From Streptomyces sp. V1I1 (GTDB taxonomy: Bacteria > Actinomycetota > Actinomycetes > Streptomycetales > Streptomycetaceae), in NCBI RefSeq assembly GCF_030817355.1, contig NZ_JAUSZH010000001.1:558001-622000 (forward strand): a stretch of DNA of 64,000 nucleotides, in the 5' to 3' direction. Below, in pieces: positions 9,507 through 18,279 of the stretch. The translations under genes and the position numbers were made by a program. Under the pieces are notes generated by a model. The model saw only the letters and a program-made list of their open reading frames with translations, was not told where the DNA came from and ran no database searches. How positions within the stretch are numbered: position 1 is the stretch's first letter; every line of letters starts with the position of its first letter.

Positions 9507-10409
9507 TCAGAGGGTGCGAATACGCTCGCGCAGCACCGCGAGTGACTCCGCAGGCGTCAGCGCACATGCCCCCAGCCGGTCCAGCATGTTCCGGTACTCC
9601 TCTACGACCTGCGGCTTCTGAGTGAACGTCGAGTCGGTCAGGTGCTCGACGTACACGGCATCCTTGAGATCGCTCAAGGCGAAGCGCAGACAGGTCACGC
9701 CGGTGCCGACTCCGACCGCGGCTGTCACATCCAGCGGGGCGATCTGCAGGGTGACCCGGGGGCGCTCCATCATCTTGACGAGGTGCTCGAGCTGGGCGCG
9801 CATGACGTCCGGGCCGCCGACCGCCCGCAACAGGACGGACTCGTCGATCACCGCCCACAGTCGCGGCGCATCCGGTTGGTCCAGCTGCCGCTGCCGTTCC
9901 TGCCGCAGATCGACCCGGCGCATCACCTCATGTGAGAGGAGATGGCCGGGTCCGGCCTGGATCACAGCGCGGGTGTACGCGGGGGTCTGCAGCAGCCCGG
10001 GCACGTAGAACGGCTCGTACGTACGGATGCGTTCGGCCGCTCCTTCCAGAGCGACCAGCGGGGTGAAGAAGTCGGACAGGACGTCGCTGAACGAGCGCCA
10101 CCAGTCGGTCCGGCGGGACTGGTCCACCAGGTGGAGGAACTCGGCGACGCGCTCTTCGCGGTCCACCCCGTAGAGGCTCAGAAGGGCCAGGGCGTCGGCA
10201 GGCTTGCAGCTGTGCCGCCCCAGCTCCATCCGGCTGGTTTTCGACCGCGAGAACCCGAGCCGACCGTCGACGTCCACGGGGTCGAGCCCGGCGGCGACGC
10301 GCAGCTCGCGCAATTTGCCGCCGAGGATCAGCCTCAGCGCAGTCGGGTTGTCCTCTACCGCCCCTAGCGGTCGTACGAACAACGACGCATTCGGGTCGGC
10401 TGCAGCCAT
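9507..10409 (-). CDS. XRE-family regulator with DUF5753 domain
   Basis: A 300-residue regulator. The N-terminal helix-turn-helix (GGKLRELRVAAGLDPVDVDGRLGFSRSKTSRMELGR, roughly residues 30-65) is followed by a DUF5753 domain, recognised by EPFYVPGLLQTPAYTRAVI and the C-terminal YVEHLTDSTF. AGGAG lies 7 bases before ATG 10409. Streptomyces carry many such genes paired with a small DUF397 protein and an HATPase gene, as here; characterised pairs act in development, but the target of this one is unknown. Confidence 0.88.
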   Translation of the reverse strand: MAAADPNASLFVRPLGAVEDNPTALRLILGGKLRELRVAAGLDPVDVDGRLGFSRSKTSRMELGRHSCKPADALALLSLYGVDREERVAEFLHLVDQSRRTDWWRSFSDVLSDFFTPLVALEGAAERIRTYEPFYVPGLLQTPAYTRAVIQAGPGHLLSHEVMRRVDLRQERQRQLDQPDAPRLWAVIDESVLLRAVGGPDVMRAQLEHLVKMMERPRVTLQIAPLDVTAAVGVGTGVTCLRFALSDLKDAVYVEHLTDSTFTQKPQVVEEYRNMLDRLGACALTPAESLAVLRERIRTL

Positions 10410-10496
10410 CGGGCGCTCCTGCGGACGCTAGGGAGACGCCAGTATCCACCAAAGCCACTCCCCCCATACGGAACTTGACGTTCCCAGGGGCCTCTT

Positions 10497-10733
10497 TCAG
10501 CCGATTACGGAGTCGAAGTCGCCACCTCGGGCACCCGCCACGAACGCCGCAATCTCATCCCGCGTATAGATCAGCGCCGGCCCCTGCGGATCACGGGAGT
10601 TACGAATCGCCACAAGCCCACCAGGCAACTCCGCTATCTCCACACAGTTCCCTGTCGCGTTGCTGTGACTGCTCTTGGTCCACATCGCCGAGCTCAGAGC
10701 ACTTGCCTGCATGCCGTTGAAGAAAGACTCCAC
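10497..10733 (-). CDS. DUF397 protein
   Basis: A 78-residue protein with the DUF397 core: WTKSSHSNATGNCVEIAELPGG, then VAIRNSRDPQGPALIYTRDEIAAFVAGARGGDFD. The GTG start at 10733 is preceded by GAGGGG. It lies 87 bp upstream of the XRE/DUF5753 gene on the same strand, its usual partner. Confidence 0.9.
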   Translation of the reverse strand: MESFFNGMQASALSSAMWTKSSHSNATGNCVEIAELPGGLVAIRNSRDPQGPALIYTRDEIAAFVAGARGGDFDSVIG

Positions 10734-10889
10734 TGCAACAGCCCCTCACCGTTCGCAAGTTCGTTCGCCTCAACCCCCCATTGAATGCAATCCCAGATGC
10801 AATTGCATTCTCGGGTGGTGCTAGACCATACTCGTTCCACGGCGGCTGCCGCAGCGTCGAAGTCCCAAGCCCTCAGGGGGACATGGCCA

Positions 10890-11453
10890 GTGACCACCCA
10901 CCTGTCAGCCTCAATGAGCACGAGCACCCGGCACGGAGGCCGGTTCTGCGGTGCCGAGCCTGACGCGGAACTGCCGACCGGATCAGCCCGTTCAGGCGAG
11001 CCGGAATGGGCACTGGTCCAAGGCAACAGCCCGGTCGGATTCGCCGCATGCGGCCTGGACGGACAGCTTCGAAACGCTCCCCAGGCACGGCACTTCGTCG
11101 CCGCGACCCTCAATGGGTGGGCGCTGCACACTCTCGTTCCTGACGTCGCGGTGGTCGTCAGCGAACTTGTCACCAACGCCGTCCAGCACGCGCTGGACCC
11201 CACCTCGCCCGACGACGGGGACTACCCCGTCTGGCTCGGCATCTTCCTGCACCCCGGCGACCTTGTCTGCGCGGTCACCGACCCGAGCTCCGATCCGCCG
11301 CGTCCGCGCGACGCCGACGCCGACGCCTGCGCAGTGGGCGGCCGGGGCCTCAGACTCATCAGCGCACTGAGCGACACCTGGTCGTGGTCACTGACACCGC
11401 CGCGGGGCAAGACCGTATGGGCGACGCTACCCCTTCACCCACAGGTCAGCTGA
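10890..11453 (+). CDS. ATP-binding protein, anti-sigma (HATPase_c) type
   Basis: A single-domain GHKL protein of 187 residues related to RsbW/SpoIIAB-like kinases. Visible: ARHFVAATLNGWALHTLVPD, the N-box VSELVTNAVQHAL, and GGRGLRLISALSDTWSW (the G2-like box). GTG 10890 is favoured by AGGGGG 9 bases upstream; ATG 10914 is an alternative. It diverges from the DUF397/XRE pair, the common three-gene arrangement in Streptomyces. Confidence 0.82.
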   Translation: MTTHLSASMSTSTRHGGRFCGAEPDAELPTGSARSGEPEWALVQGNSPVGFAACGLDGQLRNAPQARHFVAATLNGWALHTLVPDVAVVVSELVTNAVQHALDPTSPDDGDYPVWLGIFLHPGDLVCAVTDPSSDPPRPRDADADACAVGGRGLRLISALSDTWSWSLTPPRGKTVWATLPLHPQVS

Positions 11454-11528
11454 CACAGCGATACCCCTTCGGGCGAATATCGCGCCGGTGGCGTGGCACG
11501 AAGGGGCCCCGGTGGTACGAGCTTGTGG

Positions 11529-12782
11529 ATGTCCACGCCTTCGGATCCGCAGCCCAGCAACCCGGACCTCGGCGCGACGTCCGCCGGGCGCCGGCACCGG
11601 GTCCGCACGGCGTCGCGTCAGGCGCTACGCAGCATCACCCGGCGTCCGGCCGGGAAACCGGGCACTCTGCGCCCGCCGCCCCACTCACGCCCCGGCGGCG
11701 AACTGCGGGTGTTCCCCGCCCTTCAGACGGCTGCCGCCTACGCCTGGCGGATCCTCGTTGTCGGTGCCCTCGTATACGTTGTCTTCTCGGTGCTGGGGCG
11801 GTTCCACGAGATCGCCGTGGCGGTCTTCCTCGGCATGGTCATCACCGCGATGCTCCGGCCGGTGACCGACCTCCTGGGGCGCGTCCTGCCGCGACCGCTC
11901 GCCGTCGCCGTGTCCCTGCTCGGCAGCATCGTCGTCGTCCTCGGGGTCCTGGCGCTGGTCGGCGAGGCGGTGGCGGGAGAGCAGGCCGGGCTGGTACGGG
12001 AGTTCAAGGCAGGCTTCGGCAGGATCGAGCGCTGGTTCGAGGGGCCGCCGTTCCGGCTCAACCCCGAGGCACTCAACGACATCCAGTCCCGGATCGGGCA
12101 CTTCCTGTCCAGCCACCGGACCACCCTCATCAGTACGGCAATCAGCGGCGCCGGCCGACTGGTCGAAGTCCTGACCGTGTTCGCCCTGGCCCTGTTCTGC
12201 TCGGTCTTCTTCATCCACTCCGGCGACCGGCAGTGGGGCTGGTTCTGCGACCAGCTTCCGCCGGCCGCCCGGGATCGCGTGTCGACCGCGGGCCGCGCGG
12301 CCTGGCGGACCTTCACCGGTTACACCCACGGCATCGTCCTTGTGGCCGCGACCAACGCGATCCTGGTCGGGGTCGCCCTCTTCGCTCTCGGCGTGCCGCT
12401 CGCCATCCCGCTGGCCATGCTGGAGTTCTTTGCCGCCTTCATTCCGCTGATCGGCTCACCCATCGCCCTCGCGATCGCCGCCGTGGTGGCCCTGGCGGCC
12501 AAAGGCCCGCTGATCGCGGCCATGGTCGTCGCCCTCATCGTGATCATCGGACAGATCGAGGGCCATCTCCTGCACCCGATCGTGATGAGCTGGGCCGTCC
12601 GGCTCCACCCGGTGGTGGTCGCGCTTTCGGTCATCGGCGGGGCCATCGCTGCCGGAGTGCTGGGCGCGGTGGTGGCCGTACCGCTGGTGTCGGTCCTCTG
12701 GTCGGTCCATCGGGCGCTGCGCCGGGCGCGCGAGCCGGATCCGCTGCTGCCCCCGGCCGCCGACCGAGGGACGGACTCGTAA
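11529..12782 (+). CDS. AI-2E family transporter (PerM/YtfI-type permease)
   Basis: A 417-residue membrane protein. After a basic Pro-rich N-terminus there are about seven hydrophobic segments, including RILVVGALVYVVFSVLGRF, IAVAVFLGMVITAML, a paired segment near LTVFALALFCSVFF, and the conserved end region IPLAMLEFFAAFIPLIGSPIAL and IEGHLLHPIVMS. Family members are linked to quorum-signal export or to ion antiport; the substrate cannot be inferred. ATG 11529 has no clear ribosome binding site. Confidence 0.8.
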   Translation: MSTPSDPQPSNPDLGATSAGRRHRVRTASRQALRSITRRPAGKPGTLRPPPHSRPGGELRVFPALQTAAAYAWRILVVGALVYVVFSVLGRFHEIAVAVFLGMVITAMLRPVTDLLGRVLPRPLAVAVSLLGSIVVVLGVLALVGEAVAGEQAGLVREFKAGFGRIERWFEGPPFRLNPEALNDIQSRIGHFLSSHRTTLISTAISGAGRLVEVLTVFALALFCSVFFIHSGDRQWGWFCDQLPPAARDRVSTAGRAAWRTFTGYTHGIVLVAATNAILVGVALFALGVPLAIPLAMLEFFAAFIPLIGSPIALAIAAVVALAAKGPLIAAMVVALIVIIGQIEGHLLHPIVMSWAVRLHPVVVALSVIGGAIAAGVLGAVVAVPLVSVLWSVHRALRRAREPDPLLPPAADRGTDS

Positions 12783-12817
12783 AGGCACTGACGAACCGTC
12801 TCCGCCGACGGGCGGGG

Positions 12818-13431
12818 TCATAGCATTACGTGCTTGGCCTGGGTGTAGTCCAGCAGACCGGCCATGAACAGGTCGCTGCCGTAGCCGGAGTGCTTGACTC
12901 CGCCGTGTGGCATCTCGGACACGGTAGTGCCGTGGGTGTTCACCCAGACGATCCCGGTGTGCAGCGCCCTGGTCGCCCGCATGGCGCAGTCGTGATCCGC
13001 GGTCCATACGCCGGCCGCGAGACCGAACCGCACATCGTTCGCCGGCCGGAGCGCCTCGTCCTCGTCGGCGAACCGCTGCACAGTGACGACCGGGCCGAAG
13101 ATCTCATCCTGCACGATCTCGTCGGCCTGGCGGACACCGGCGACCACGGTGGCCCCGTGGAAGTAACCGGGCCGCTGGATCCGGCAACCCCCTGTGACGA
13201 TCTCGGCGTGGTCTGGCAGCCTGCTCAACATGCCTTCCACTGAAGCGAGTTGGGAAGCGCTGTTGAGGGGGCCGAAGTCGGTGCCCGGTCGCTGTTTCTC
13301 CGTGTGGGCGGCGAACGCCGCAACGAACGCGTCGTGCACGCGGGCGTGGACCAGAAGTCGCGTCGGGGCTGTGCAGTTCTGGCCCGCGTTGTAATACGCG
13401 ACTGCGGCGAGCTCCACCGCCGCAGGCAAGC
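12818..13431 (-). pseudogene. Aldehyde dehydrogenase, C-terminal half only
   Basis: The minus strand reads an NAD-dependent aldehyde dehydrogenase from AVELAAVAYYNAGQNCTAP, which contains the catalytic Cys, to GVKHSGYGSDLFMAGLLDYT and KHVML. EIFGPVVTVQRFADEDEAL is also clear. The C-terminal motif resembles aminobutyraldehyde-type dehydrogenases. The N-terminal half, with the NAD-binding fold, is missing: upstream of about 13431 the frame stays open but no longer reads as this family. Confidence 0.78.
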
Positions 13432-14120
13432 TGTCCGGCGAGGAACGGGATGCGGCGCTGGCGCGAATCTCGACGACCACGGACATGGACCTGATGGCCG
13501 ACCGGGACCTGGTCGTGGAAGCCGTGGCCGAGGACGAGGCGGCGAAGCTGGCGGTGTTCGCCCGGCTCGACGCGACCGTGCAACGCCGGGACGCGATTCT
13601 GGCGACCAACCCTCCTCCATCCCCGTCATCCGGCTCGCGGCGGCCACCGCGCGCCCGGAACAGGTGGTGGGTCTGAACTTCTTCAACCCCGTTCCGGTGC
13701 TTCCCCTGGTCGAACTGGTGCTATCCCTGCTGACCGGCGAGAGCACCGCCCGGCGCGCGGAGGAGTTCGCCTCCGGCGTGCTGGGGTGCTGGGCAAGCAG
13801 GTCGTGCGCGCCCGGGACCGGGCCGGCTTCATCGTCAACGCCCTGCTCGTCCCCTATCTGCTGGCGGCTGTACGGATGGACGAGTCGGGTACGGCGTCGG
13901 TCCAGGACATCGACCGGGGGATCGTCCTGGGCTGTGCCCACCCGCTCGGGCCGCTCGCACTGACCGACCTCATCGGGCTCGACACCACGCAGGCCATCGC
14001 GGAGTCGATGACGAGGAGTTCCGGGAGCCGCTGTACGCGCCGCCGCCGCTGCTGGCCCGGATGGTCGATGCGGGTCTGCTCGGCCGAAAGTCGGGCAGGG
14101 GCTTTCACACGTACCGATGA
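13431..14120 (+). pseudogene. 3-hydroxyacyl-CoA dehydrogenase, 5'-truncated and frameshifted
   Basis: Across three frames the plus strand reads a 3-hydroxybutyryl-CoA dehydrogenase: [79 protein letters not shown] and, after a last shift, [14 protein letters not shown] with TGA at 14118-14120. Frame changes lie near 13612, 13785 and 14008. The N-terminal GxGxxG nucleotide-binding segment is absent. The gene begins where the oppositely oriented aldehyde dehydrogenase fragment ends. Confidence 0.78.
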
Positions 14121-14222
14121 ATGCCGTGCCGAAGCCGCCCGATACGCCGCGGCGACAACGGGCCCACAGCCCGCCCGTCGCTCTGGGACACCGAATCGAC
14201 CCCCGAGGACACCGACGTGGCC

Positions 14223-14830
14223 ATGGCAGAACGCACGCGCGAAACACGTGAGCGGATTCTCGCCGCGGCGTGCGAGGTGATCGCCGAGGTCGGCTTCGAG
14301 AAGATCCGTATGCGCATGGTCGCGGAGCACGCAGGCGTCTCGACGGCACTGCTCCACTATCACTTCGAGAACCGCGAGAAGCTCTTCTCGGAAGCGATGA
14401 CGTACTCCTTCGCCCAGACGACAGGCGTCGAGCTCGAGCGGATGCCCACGCGGTTCCCGCCTCGCTCGTCCTGGCGCGCATCCTGAACAGCCTCCTCCCG
14501 ACGGACCCTGAGCTACGGCAGGACTGGAGGCTCTGGCAGGAGCTGTGGGTGCGGGCCCTGCGCGACGGAACCGCGCAGCACCTCGCCATCGATCTCTACG
14601 ACCAGCTTCACACCTGGGTCGGCCAGGCGATCAAGCGCGGCATCGACTCCGGGGAATTCGCCGACTGCGACGTCGACGCCACGAGCACGCTGCTGCTCGC
14701 CCTGTGCGACGGGTTCGGCATCCGCCTGATGCTGGGTGACCCAAAGGTCGGTCTGGACGGGGCTCAGGCCGCAATCTGGGGGGCAATCGCTCCCACAGTC
14801 GGGGTGCCGCCGGAGTTTCCCACGATGTGA
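14223..14830 (+). pseudogene. TetR family regulator with a frameshift
   Basis: ATG 14223 opens a TetR DNA-binding domain (RERILAAACEVIAEVGFEKI and VAEHAGVSTALLHYHFENRE). The frame breaks near 14455 after ELERMPT; the next frame continues VPASLVLARILNSLLPTDPELRQDW to PTVGVPPEFPTM, with full family length of about 200 residues. A single missing base would reconcile the halves, so it may be a recent inactivation or a sequencing error. Confidence 0.75.
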
Positions 14831-14921
14831 CCGCCGTGAAGCCGCTGCCCGCGGTGGTCCGGGCGGCTGTGGAGTGGGACTCTGATGGAGGGATGTCCGC
14901 CGAGGAGACTCGGGAGGGTCG

Positions 14922-16400
14922 ATGGGACGAGATGTCCCGGCACTGGTGTTCACCCGTGATGACCGCCGCCAGTACCGGAACAAGATGCAGAATTGCCTCG
15001 ATGCGTTCGCGCAGATGCTGAGTGAGGAACGTTTCGAGCTGGAGCGGCCCCAGGTGGGTCTGGAGATCGAGCTCAACTTGGTGGACGCGGCCGGAGAGCC
15101 GACGATGCGGAGCACCGACATACTCGAGGCGATCGCGGATTCCGCCTGGTCGAGTGAGCTGGGCCGGTTCAACCTGGAGATCAACATCCCACCGCGACGG
15201 CTGACGGCTGGTGGTCCCGATGCGTGGGAGAAGGAGATCAGGAACGCGCTCAACCATGCCGAGCAGCGTGCCGCGGCAGCGGGGGCGCATCTGATCATGA
15301 TTGGGATCCTGCCGACGCTGCAGCAGACGGATGTCGGTGAGGCGGCACTGTCGGAGAACCCACGGTACCGGCTGCTGAACGAGCAGATATTCGCGGCCCG
15401 GGGTGAGGATCTGCAGATCTCGGTGGACGGGGTGGACAGACTGCGGACCTACGCCGACACCATCACTCCCGAGGCGGCGTGCACCAGCACCCAGTTCCAT
15501 CTTCAGGTCTCGCCGGACGAGTTCGCGGACTACTGGAACGCGGCGCAGGCGATCACAGGCGTGCAGGTGGCCCTGGCGGCGAACTCGCCCTTCCTGTTCG
15601 GCAAGGAGCTCTGGCGCGAGACCCGTATCCCCCTCTTCGAGCAGGCCACCGACACCCGCCCGGCGGAGATCAAGGTGCAGGGCGTGCGGCCCCGGGTGTG
15701 GTTCGGCGAGCGGTGGATCACGAGCGTCTTCGATCTCTTCGAAGAGAACCTGCGCTACTACCCCGCGCTGCTGCCGCTGTGCGACGAGGAGGATCCGCAG
15801 GAGAGGCTCGACGGCGGCGGCGTCCCCGCACTGGCCGAACTCACTCTGCACAACGGCACGATCTACCGGTGGAACCGCCCAATCTACGACGTCGCCCACG
15901 GCAAACCACATCTGCGGGTGGAGAACCGAGTGCTGCCTGCCGGCCCCACGGTGGCCGACGTCCTCGCCAACGGCGCCTTCTACTACGGGCTGACGCGCGC
16001 CCTGGTCGACGAGGAACGGACGGTCTGGTCACGGATGTCGTTCTCGGCCGCAGAGGACAATCTGCACGCCGGGGCACGACACGGAATCGACGCGCGACTG
16101 TACTGGCCCGGGATGGGCGAGGTGCCGGTCGCCGAACTCGTACTGCGACGCCTGCTGCCCATGGCACACCGCGGGCTGGAGCTCTCGGGCATGGACGCGG
16201 CATGGCGGGAGCCGCTGCTGGGCATCATCGAGCAGCGGTGCGTCACGGGCCGCAACGGCGCGGTGTGGCAGGCAGAGATGTTCCACCACATCGTTGACAC
16301 CAGCCATGTCGACAACCACGAAGCACTGCGCCGGATGACACGGCAGTACATGGAATACATGCATCTCAACGCCCCGGCACACACCTGGCCCGTCGACTGA
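14922..16400 (+). CDS. Glutamate-cysteine ligase family protein
   Basis: A 492-residue ATP-dependent carboxylate-amine ligase related to GCS2-type glutamate-cysteine ligases. Residues near 40-60 give RPQVGLEIELNLVDAAGEPT, an acidic metal/ATP motif; GRFNLEINIPPR, CTSTQFHLQVSP, NSPFLFG, and RVENRVLPAGPTVADVLANGAFYYG follow, all typical of this fold. GGGAGGG precedes ATG 14922. Streptomyces use mycothiol rather than glutathione, and this roughly 490-residue actinobacterial branch has no settled substrate, so gamma-glutamylcysteine formation is only a possibility. Confidence 0.8.
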   Translation: MGRDVPALVFTRDDRRQYRNKMQNCLDAFAQMLSEERFELERPQVGLEIELNLVDAAGEPTMRSTDILEAIADSAWSSELGRFNLEINIPPRRLTAGGPDAWEKEIRNALNHAEQRAAAAGAHLIMIGILPTLQQTDVGEAALSENPRYRLLNEQIFAARGEDLQISVDGVDRLRTYADTITPEAACTSTQFHLQVSPDEFADYWNAAQAITGVQVALAANSPFLFGKELWRETRIPLFEQATDTRPAEIKVQGVRPRVWFGERWITSVFDLFEENLRYYPALLPLCDEEDPQERLDGGGVPALAELTLHNGTIYRWNRPIYDVAHGKPHLRVENRVLPAGPTVADVLANGAFYYGLTRALVDEERTVWSRMSFSAAEDNLHAGARHGIDARLYWPGMGEVPVAELVLRRLLPMAHRGLELSGMDAAWREPLLGIIEQRCVTGRNGAVWQAEMFHHIVDTSHVDNHEALRRMTRQYMEYMHLNAPAHTWPVD

Positions 16401-16437
16401 GCCTGCGAGTGAAAAAGGCCGCCCGGCTGCCGGCGCC

Positions 16438-18279
16438 CTACGAGCACGCCTCCAAGTGGCCCTCGGCGACCGCCAGTGCCGCAGCCATGATGCTCAGCTG
16501 CGGATTGACCTCGGGGCAGCCCGGCAGCACCGATGCGTCCGCGATCAGCACCCCGTGCACGCCGCGCAGCCGCCCGAAGGGGTCGGCGGGGAAGCGCTGC
16601 GCGTCGGCACCGGCGGACACCGTGCCCGTGGGGTGGTACGCGGACAGGTGCAGCCGGCCCGGGCCCACGTGCGCGAGGATCTCGTCCAGTTCGGTCAGCG
16701 AGCGGGCGCGGGGCGCGGTGGGGATGCCGGTGAGGACCTCCTCCGCGCCCGCCGCGAAGAGGACTTGGCCCATGGCGCGTACGGCGCGCATCAATCGGCC
16801 ACCGTCGCGCCGGTCCAGGTCGTAGCGGAGCAGGGTCCGCTCCCTGCCCAGCACACGGCCGGACGGACGGTCGGCGATCATCGCGCCGAGGGTGGCAAGC
16901 CGGTCGGCGCTCTCCAGTTCCCGCCGCAACTCGCTGCCCAGGCCCGGCAGTACGAAGGACCCAATTCCCGGCGGGGTCGCGGTGGCCTCGATCAGTACCC
17001 CGTCGTGGTGCAGTTCCTCGACGCCGACGCTCTGCAGCACTCCCTCCCAGGCGGTGACCGGCTCGGCGAAGCGGCCGGCGACGCTGGTCGCCGGATGGAC
17101 GCTGAGATTGCGGCCGAGCCGCGGGTGCCCGCCGAGGCCGGAGCGGCGCAGCAGGGGCGGCGACTGCAGGGCGCCCGCTGCGATGACGACCAGTGGTGCG
17201 AGGATCTCGAATTCGCCGCCGTCCTGCCTTCGTACGAGGACTCCCGCCGCGCGCGGACCCCCCGGGCGGTCTGCGTCCACCAGGACACGCCGCGCCGTGG
17301 CGCCGGTGACGATGCGGGCTCGCGCGGCGCAGGCATCGGGCAGCACCGACAGCTGCACGCTCTGCTTGGCGCCGGTCGGACAGCCCACCACGCACTGGCA
17401 GGACCCCTTGCAGCCGGCCGCGTTGCGGCGCAGGGGCGCGGCCCGCCAGCCGAGACGTTCGGCCCCGGCGAGCGCGAGACGGCCGTTGTTCCCGAGGACG
17501 TCCAGCGGCTGGGTGGCCGCCCGCAGCGTGCGTTCGACCTCGTCGAGGTACGGGCCGAAGCGCTCGGCGGGCGAGAAGCCGAAGTCGCCGGTCCAGCGCG
17601 TCAGCACATGGTCCGGAGTGCGGTAGCAGGTCCCGGAGTTGACGACTGTGGTGCCGCCGACAGCCCGGCCCACCGGAAGCAGAAGCGGCGGACTGCCCAC
17701 GGCGACGGTTGCCCCGCCGTCCCGGTAGAGCTCGGCGAACCGGTCGAGCGGGGTGCGCCGCCCGAACGACGCCGTGGAGTGGTGCTGCCCTTCCTCCAGT
17801 ACGACAACGCGGAGACCGCCCCGGGCCAGGGTCCGCGCGGCCATGGCACCCCCCGCTCCGGAGCCGATGACCACCGCGTCCGCGGTGGTGCGCGCCGGCC
17901 ACTGGCGGGACGGCGTGCAGTCGAGTGGGGAATCCTGGCGCGTCAACTCGTGTGTACGTATGCCGTGTTCGAGCATGCGCTCGGTTCCGGCAGCGAGCAG
18001 GACGGGCACTTTGAGTACGTCGAGGAGCGGCAGGAGCGAGGGGCGCGCGCCGAGGGAGCCGAGCACGGCCTCTCGCTTCGCGGCGGTGAGGGCGGCCAGC
18101 CTGCGCCCGGTCCGGGCCACGGCGTACGCGTCGATGGCGCCCGCCGCCGCCCGCACCCCGGCACGCGCGGGGGACGGCATCGAGCCGATGACGGTCTCCA
18201 GCCTGCCGGGGACCCGGGCGGGCCAGTCAGCGGTGCCGTCGTCGGCGATGAGCGCGGCCACCAGACCGTCGAGACTCAT
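16438..18279 (-). CDS. GMC family oxidoreductase
   Basis: A 613-residue FAD enzyme. The ADP-binding motif VVIGSGAGGAMAARTLARGG lies near 135-155 after a helical N-terminal extension; VGRAVGGTTVVNSGTCYRTP is the second GMC motif, a Cys-rich CKGSCQCVVGCPTGAKQS stretch follows, and the C-terminus has SAYHPTGT with the likely catalytic His and NPQLSIMAAAL. The long N-terminus and Cys cluster resemble long-chain alcohol or sterol oxidases rather than choline dehydrogenase. ATG 18279 overlaps the upstream stop by four bases, so it is the third gene of an operon. Confidence 0.85.
   Translation of the reverse strand: MSLDGLVAALIADDGTADWPARVPGRLETVIGSMPSPARAGVRAAAGAIDAYAVARTGRRLAALTAAKREAVLGSLGARPSLLPLLDVLKVPVLLAAGTERMLEHGIRTHELTRQDSPLDCTPSRQWPARTTADAVVIGSGAGGAMAARTLARGGLRVVVLEEGQHHSTASFGRRTPLDRFAELYRDGGATVAVGSPPLLLPVGRAVGGTTVVNSGTCYRTPDHVLTRWTGDFGFSPAERFGPYLDEVERTLRAATQPLDVLGNNGRLALAGAERLGWRAAPLRRNAAGCKGSCQCVVGCPTGAKQSVQLSVLPDACAARARIVTGATARRVLVDADRPGGPRAAGVLVRRQDGGEFEILAPLVVIAAGALQSPPLLRRSGLGGHPRLGRNLSVHPATSVAGRFAEPVTAWEGVLQSVGVEELHHDGVLIEATATPPGIGSFVLPGLGSELRRELESADRLATLGAMIADRPSGRVLGRERTLLRYDLDRRDGGRLMRAVRAMGQVLFAAGAEEVLTGIPTAPRARSLTELDEILAHVGPGRLHLSAYHPTGTVSAGADAQRFPADPFGRLRGVHGVLIADASVLPGCPEVNPQLSIMAAALAVAEGHLEACS

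Noticed and set aside
15983..17902. 639-residue minus-strand open frame
   Set aside because: Runs antisense to the ligase gene and out of frame with the GMC oxidoreductase, both of which have clear motifs.
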